Source of the DNA: Nocardioides sp. Root240
GTDB taxonomy: Bacteria; Actinomycetota; Actinomycetes; Propionibacteriales; Nocardioidaceae
NCBI RefSeq assembly: GCF_001428825.1
Contig: NZ_LMIT01000009.1
Location: forward strand, 1 to 64,000
DNA: 64,000 nt
Direction of reading: 5' to 3'
Of the stretch, positions 61,448 through 64,000 are shown in pieces. Position 1 is the first letter of the stretch. Every line of letters starts with the position of its first letter. The position numbers and the translations under genes are program-made. The notes beneath the pieces were generated by a model. That model was given only the letters and a program-made list of their open reading frames with translations. It was not told the origin of the DNA and did no database searches.

Positions 61448-62286
61448 CGTCGTCCTTCCTCGATGGCGGGACGGGGAGCGGTCGCTGCGCTCGGCTCGTC
61501 GTCGTCCTTGGGCACACCGTGGACCACGACCGCGGTGATGTTGTCGCGCCCACCGGCGTCGACCGCGCTCGCCACCAGCTCGGCGGCAGCGTCGCCCGGA
61601 CCCCGCGCCCCCGTGACGATCGTCGCGATCGTCGTGTCGTCGAGCTCGTTGGTCAGGCCGTCGGAGCAGGCGACGAAGGTGTCTCCGCTCGGCGAGGCCG
61701 GGAAGATCCACAGGTCCGCACGCGGTGCCGGCGTCGTCCCCAGGGAGCGCGTGATCACGTTGCGGAGCGGGTGCACGGCCGCCTCCGCGGCGGTGATCCG
61801 TCCCAGTGCCATCAGCTCGGCGACCTCGGAGTGGTCGACCGTGAGCTGCAGCGCCTGGCCGTCGGCGATCCGGTAGACCCGCGAGTCGCCGATGTTGAAC
61901 ACGATCCAGTGCGGACTGCCGCCGTACTGGATGAGGGCGACGCCGGCCAAGGTGGTGCCCATGCCGGACTTCTCGGGCGCCAGGGCGACCTCGGCGAGGA
62001 TCGCCTCGTTGGCGCGATCGAGAGCGGTCTGGATGTCCTCGGCGCGCAGTCCCTCACCCTCCACGACCGACTCCAGCGCCTCGATGGCCCGCGCGCTGGC
62101 CACGTCACCGGCAGCGTGGCCCCCCATGCCGTCGGCGACGGCCGCAACGTGCTCGCGAGCGAGGTACGCGTCCTCGTTGTGCGGCCGGACCCGCCCCACG
62201 TCCGTGGCGGCGCCGAGCTCGATCGTGACGTCCAGTGGTGCTCCTCGTCCGTGCCCCGAGCGCGGAGATGATCGTGGTCGGGCCAC
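61444..62286 (-). CDS. PP2C-family Ser/Thr phosphatase
   Basis: A 280-residue PP2C/PstP-type phosphatase that opposes the kinase of the same operon. Metal motifs are VRPHNEDAYL, VADGMGGHAAGD, FNIGDSRVYR, ACSDGL and AVDAGGRDNIT. It has no membrane anchor, unlike PstP. The GTG at 62286 adds a basic tail before the conserved VTIELGAATDVG; a CTG at 62235 with GAGGAG five bases upstream is a possible true start. It heads the four-gene operon. Confidence 0.9.
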   Translation of the reverse strand: MARPRSSPRSGHGRGAPLDVTIELGAATDVGRVRPHNEDAYLAREHVAAVADGMGGHAAGDVASARAIEALESVVEGEGLRAEDIQTALDRANEAILAEVALAPEKSGMGTTLAGVALIQYGGSPHWIVFNIGDSRVYRIADGQALQLTVDHSEVAELMALGRITAAEAAVHPLRNVITRSLGTTPAPRADLWIFPASPSGDTFVACSDGLTNELDDTTIATIVTGARGPGDAAAELVASAVDAGGRDNITAVVVHGVPKDDDEPSAATAPRPAIEEGRR

Positions 62287-62364
62287 ATAGTGGCACTGCG
62301 GAGACCGACCGTGCAGTCGATCTCGCGTGTTCGTCGGTCAGGCGATCGGCGGTTCCTGCCGGGC

Positions 62365-62438
62365 TGCTCGGCAAGCCGAGCAAGCCTTGTCCTCCCTTTG
62401 GAGGACGGGGCGCGCCCGCCATGGGGACAACTCCCCAT
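62365..62438. promoter_or_regulatory. Three tandem 7-bp hairpins in the divergent intergenic region
   Basis: TGCTCGG/CCGAGCA (62365-62382, loop CAAG), GTCCTCC/GGAGGAC (62389-62406, loop CTTT) and ATGGGGA/TCCCCAT (62421-62438, loop CAAC). Each has a seven-base perfect stem and four-base loop. They lie between the PP2C operon and the Ig-like gene, upstream of a TAGCGT -10 for the latter. Their role is unknown. The 259-bp gap holds no gene I can support. Confidence 0.5.
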
Positions 62439-62466
62439 TTCGCGCAAACACGAAGGTAAAGACCAC

Positions 62467-62472
62467 TAGCGT
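62467..62472 (+). promoter_or_regulatory. Probable -10 of the Ig-like protein gene
   Basis: TAGCGT matches the -10 hexamer used across this window but lies 73 bases before the GTG at 62546, giving a leadered transcript with a ribosome-binding GGGGG (62534-62538). It is inferred only. Confidence 0.4.
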
Positions 62473-62545
62473 CAGCCTCGCTTGCTCTCGGGATCGATCG
62501 GCACAGGTGGCTCCTGCCTGCTGCCATTTTCCTGGGGGTAGATCC

Positions 62546-64000
62546 GTGAGAGCTCCATCGTTGCGCGCCTCGACGGCGTGGATCCGGCAGCACCGGACCA
62601 CCGTGGCTTCGTGGGTCGCGCTCGGCGCTGTCGGTGGCGGACTGCTCGTGTACGCCATCGGATCCGAGGGTCAGACCACCCACCACGCCGACCTCAACGA
62701 CGGCGGTGTGTGGGTCACCAACCAGTCCCTGGACATGATCGCCCGGCAGAACAAGCCCATCCAGCAGCTCGACGCGATGGTGCCGGGTGGCCCGCAGGGC
62801 GTGGGTGACGACGCGGACGTCCTCCAGGACGGCATCGCGGTCGTCAGCGTCGTCGGGACCCAGTTGACGCCGGTCGACGCGGCCGGGGGCAAGGCCGTCG
62901 TCAACGGCACGGTCGAGGCCGCAGGACTCCCGTCCCTTGCCGGACGCACGCTCGCCACGGTGGACCCGGCTGACGGGCGGGTCCGGGCGACCCGCATCGC
63001 GAAGGACGAGGGAGTCTCCGGCCTGGACGCCCTCACCAAGGACGCCAAGCCGCTCTTCGCGGTCGGATCGGACGCCATCGGCACGGTCACCCGCGGCGGC
63101 GCGGTGATCGCCGTGTCCGGCGCCGGCGACGCGAAGATGATGCGGCCCAGCGGCACCGGCTTCACCGACACCGAGGACGTCGAGCTCGCGAAGCCGTCGG
63201 GAGGAGTCGCCCAGGTGACGGCCGTCGGTGACACCCCGGTCGTCCTCGACAAGGACGGTCGCGTGTTGGTCGGCGACCACGTGGCAGAGGTCGCCGACGG
63301 GGCCGCCGTCGCCGCGAGGACGGTGCAGCTGCAGCAGCCGGGCCCGGACGCCGACGAGGTGCTCGTCGCGACGGACGGGGGGCTCCAGGCCGTGTCGCTG
63401 GACGACGGCAGCGTGCGCAAGGTGTCCGACGGCTCGGGTTCCCAGGTCGTCGCCCCCGTGGTCGTGGGGGAGTGTGGCTTCGCGGTCTGGGCCGACGGTA
63501 CGGCGGCGTCGGTCGTCGCGGCCTGCGACGGCAAGGACCCGCAGGGCCCGACGGGCTTCGAGGTGGGCTCGGACTCCGACCTGGTGTTCCGCGTGAACCG
63601 CAACCAGGTCGTCCTCAACGACGTCAAGGACGGCTCCGTGTGGAGCGTGGACGCCGCCAAGCCGGTCCAGATCGCCAACTGGGATGCCTACCAGCCCCAC
63701 AGGAAGAATGACCAGGACGACGACGACAAGACCGATGACCGCCAGGTGCGGCGGGCGCCGCAGGCGAATCCCGACACCCTGGGCGTGCGCGCCGCGGACA
63801 CCGCCACGGTCTTGCACGTGCTCGACAACGACAAGGTCTCCGGCGGTGGCGTGCTGACCATCACCAAGGTGGGCAAGCCCAACAAGGAGGGCGTGGACGT
63901 CAAGATCTCGCCCGACCGGCAGACCGTGATCGCGACCCTCCCGCAGGGCTTCACGGGCAACCCGACCTTCAGCTACACGATCGACGACGGCTCGGGCGGC
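62546..64000 (+). CDS. Large membrane-anchored beta-propeller/Ig-like protein (partial)
   Basis: The frame from GTG 62546 runs open to the window edge (485 codons). It has a cytoplasmic N-terminus (RASTAWIRQHRT), one membrane helix (VASWVALGAVGGGLLVYAI), a beta-propeller-like region with repeated VVLDKDGRVLVGD-type strands, an acidic linker (QDDDDKTDD) and the start of an Ig/cadherin-like repeat (DTLGVRAADTATVLHVLDND). Such large Ig/FnIII proteins often sit beside MoxR, DUF58, transglutaminase and phospho-signalling genes in actinobacteria. The product probably works with the divergent kinase/FHA set. Confidence 0.8.
   Translation, partial: MRAPSLRASTAWIRQHRTTVASWVALGAVGGGLLVYAIGSEGQTTHHADLNDGGVWVTNQSLDMIARQNKPIQQLDAMVPGGPQGVGDDADVLQDGIAVVSVVGTQLTPVDAAGGKAVVNGTVEAAGLPSLAGRTLATVDPADGRVRATRIAKDEGVSGLDALTKDAKPLFAVGSDAIGTVTRGGAVIAVSGAGDAKMMRPSGTGFTDTEDVELAKPSGGVAQVTAVGDTPVVLDKDGRVLVGDHVAEVADGAAVAARTVQLQQPGPDADEVLVATDGGLQAVSLDDGSVRKVSDGSGSQVVAPVVVGECGFAVWADGTAASVVAACDGKDPQGPTGFEVGSDSDLVFRVNRNQVVLNDVKDGSVWSVDAAKPVQIANWDAYQPHRKNDQDDDDKTDDRQVRRAPQANPDTLGVRAADTATVLHVLDNDKVSGGGVLTITKVGKPNKEGVDVKISPDRQTVIATLPQGFTGNPTFSYTIDDGSGG

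Noticed and set aside
62365..62438. c-di-AMP (ydaO) riboswitch upstream of the Ig-like gene
   Set aside because: The hairpins do not carry the conserved ydaO wording I know, and they lie upstream of the likely promoter.
62235..62459. A 74-codon plus-strand ORF in the divergent gap
   Set aside because: It overlaps the phosphatase 5' end, has no ribosome-binding site and no recognisable content.

Overview
The window is GC-rich actinobacterial chromosome, most likely from Nocardioides or a close relative (Nocardioidaceae). The signs are a mycothiol gene (mshB), a DinB/DUF664 protein, DUF222/HNH debris, many GTG starts, and coding on both strands with stop-start overlaps. I see no rRNA, tRNA, CRISPR array, transposase or phage gene. 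A recurrent feature is leaderless expression: more than twenty genes have a TANNNT-like -10 hexamer ending 6-8 bases (mostly 6 or 7) before the start codon. I used this to choose many starts.

Layout. 0-4.7 kb: a DUF222 tail, a lipoprotein, mshB, a membrane protein, a VanW protein and a 2H-phosphoesterase-like protein. 4.7-6.4 kb: a KstR-type palindrome in front of a DUF35 zinc-ribbon protein and an Ltp2-like aldolase/thiolase, which suggests steroid side-chain catabolism. 6.4-12.6 kb: MarR, PAP2 and cyclase genes, then a MoxR-type ATPase / OsmC-like / VWA operon. 12.6-15.9 kb: a four-gene cassette with a small WXG-like protein, a DUF1023 hydrolase and two flanking proteins that share a module. 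15.9-19.7 kb: TauE, flavin/VOC/DinB small proteins and an AarF-type kinase, with a 163-bp palindromic element in between. 19.8-25.9 kb: deoxyribose/nucleoside catabolism (deoC, ALDH, a half-length ALDH, a phosphohexomutase).

26-38.7 kb: a YdeP-type molybdopterin oxidoreductase, a MerR/aldo-keto reductase pair with matching MerR-type promoters, and a catabolic locus. In that locus two SDRs diverge from a flavin monooxygenase - TetR - alpha/beta hydrolase - acyl-CoA ligase - amidohydrolase operon, across one shared palindrome. 38.7-47.9 kb: a heme-iron locus with heme oxygenase, a TetR regulator and a six-gene overlapping operon (hmuTUV plus three surface proteins). Both hmuO and hmuT carry the same kind of iron-box palindrome and a second shared element.

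48-56.6 kb: a WYL regulator, a DrrAB-like exporter, a cluster of nested palindromes, purine nucleoside phosphorylase, a secreted beta-propeller protein, a small cyclotransferase, a secreted subtilase and dihydrolipoyl dehydrogenase. 56.6-64 kb: a Ser/Thr phospho-signalling operon (PP2C phosphatase, zinc-ribbon/FHA protein, kinase, FHA-HTH protein). It diverges from a large membrane-anchored propeller/Ig-like protein that runs off the end of the window.

The loci that most deserve follow-up are the heme operon with its second shared domain, the divergent catabolic locus, the isolated KstR-type pair and the WXG/DUF1023 cassette.
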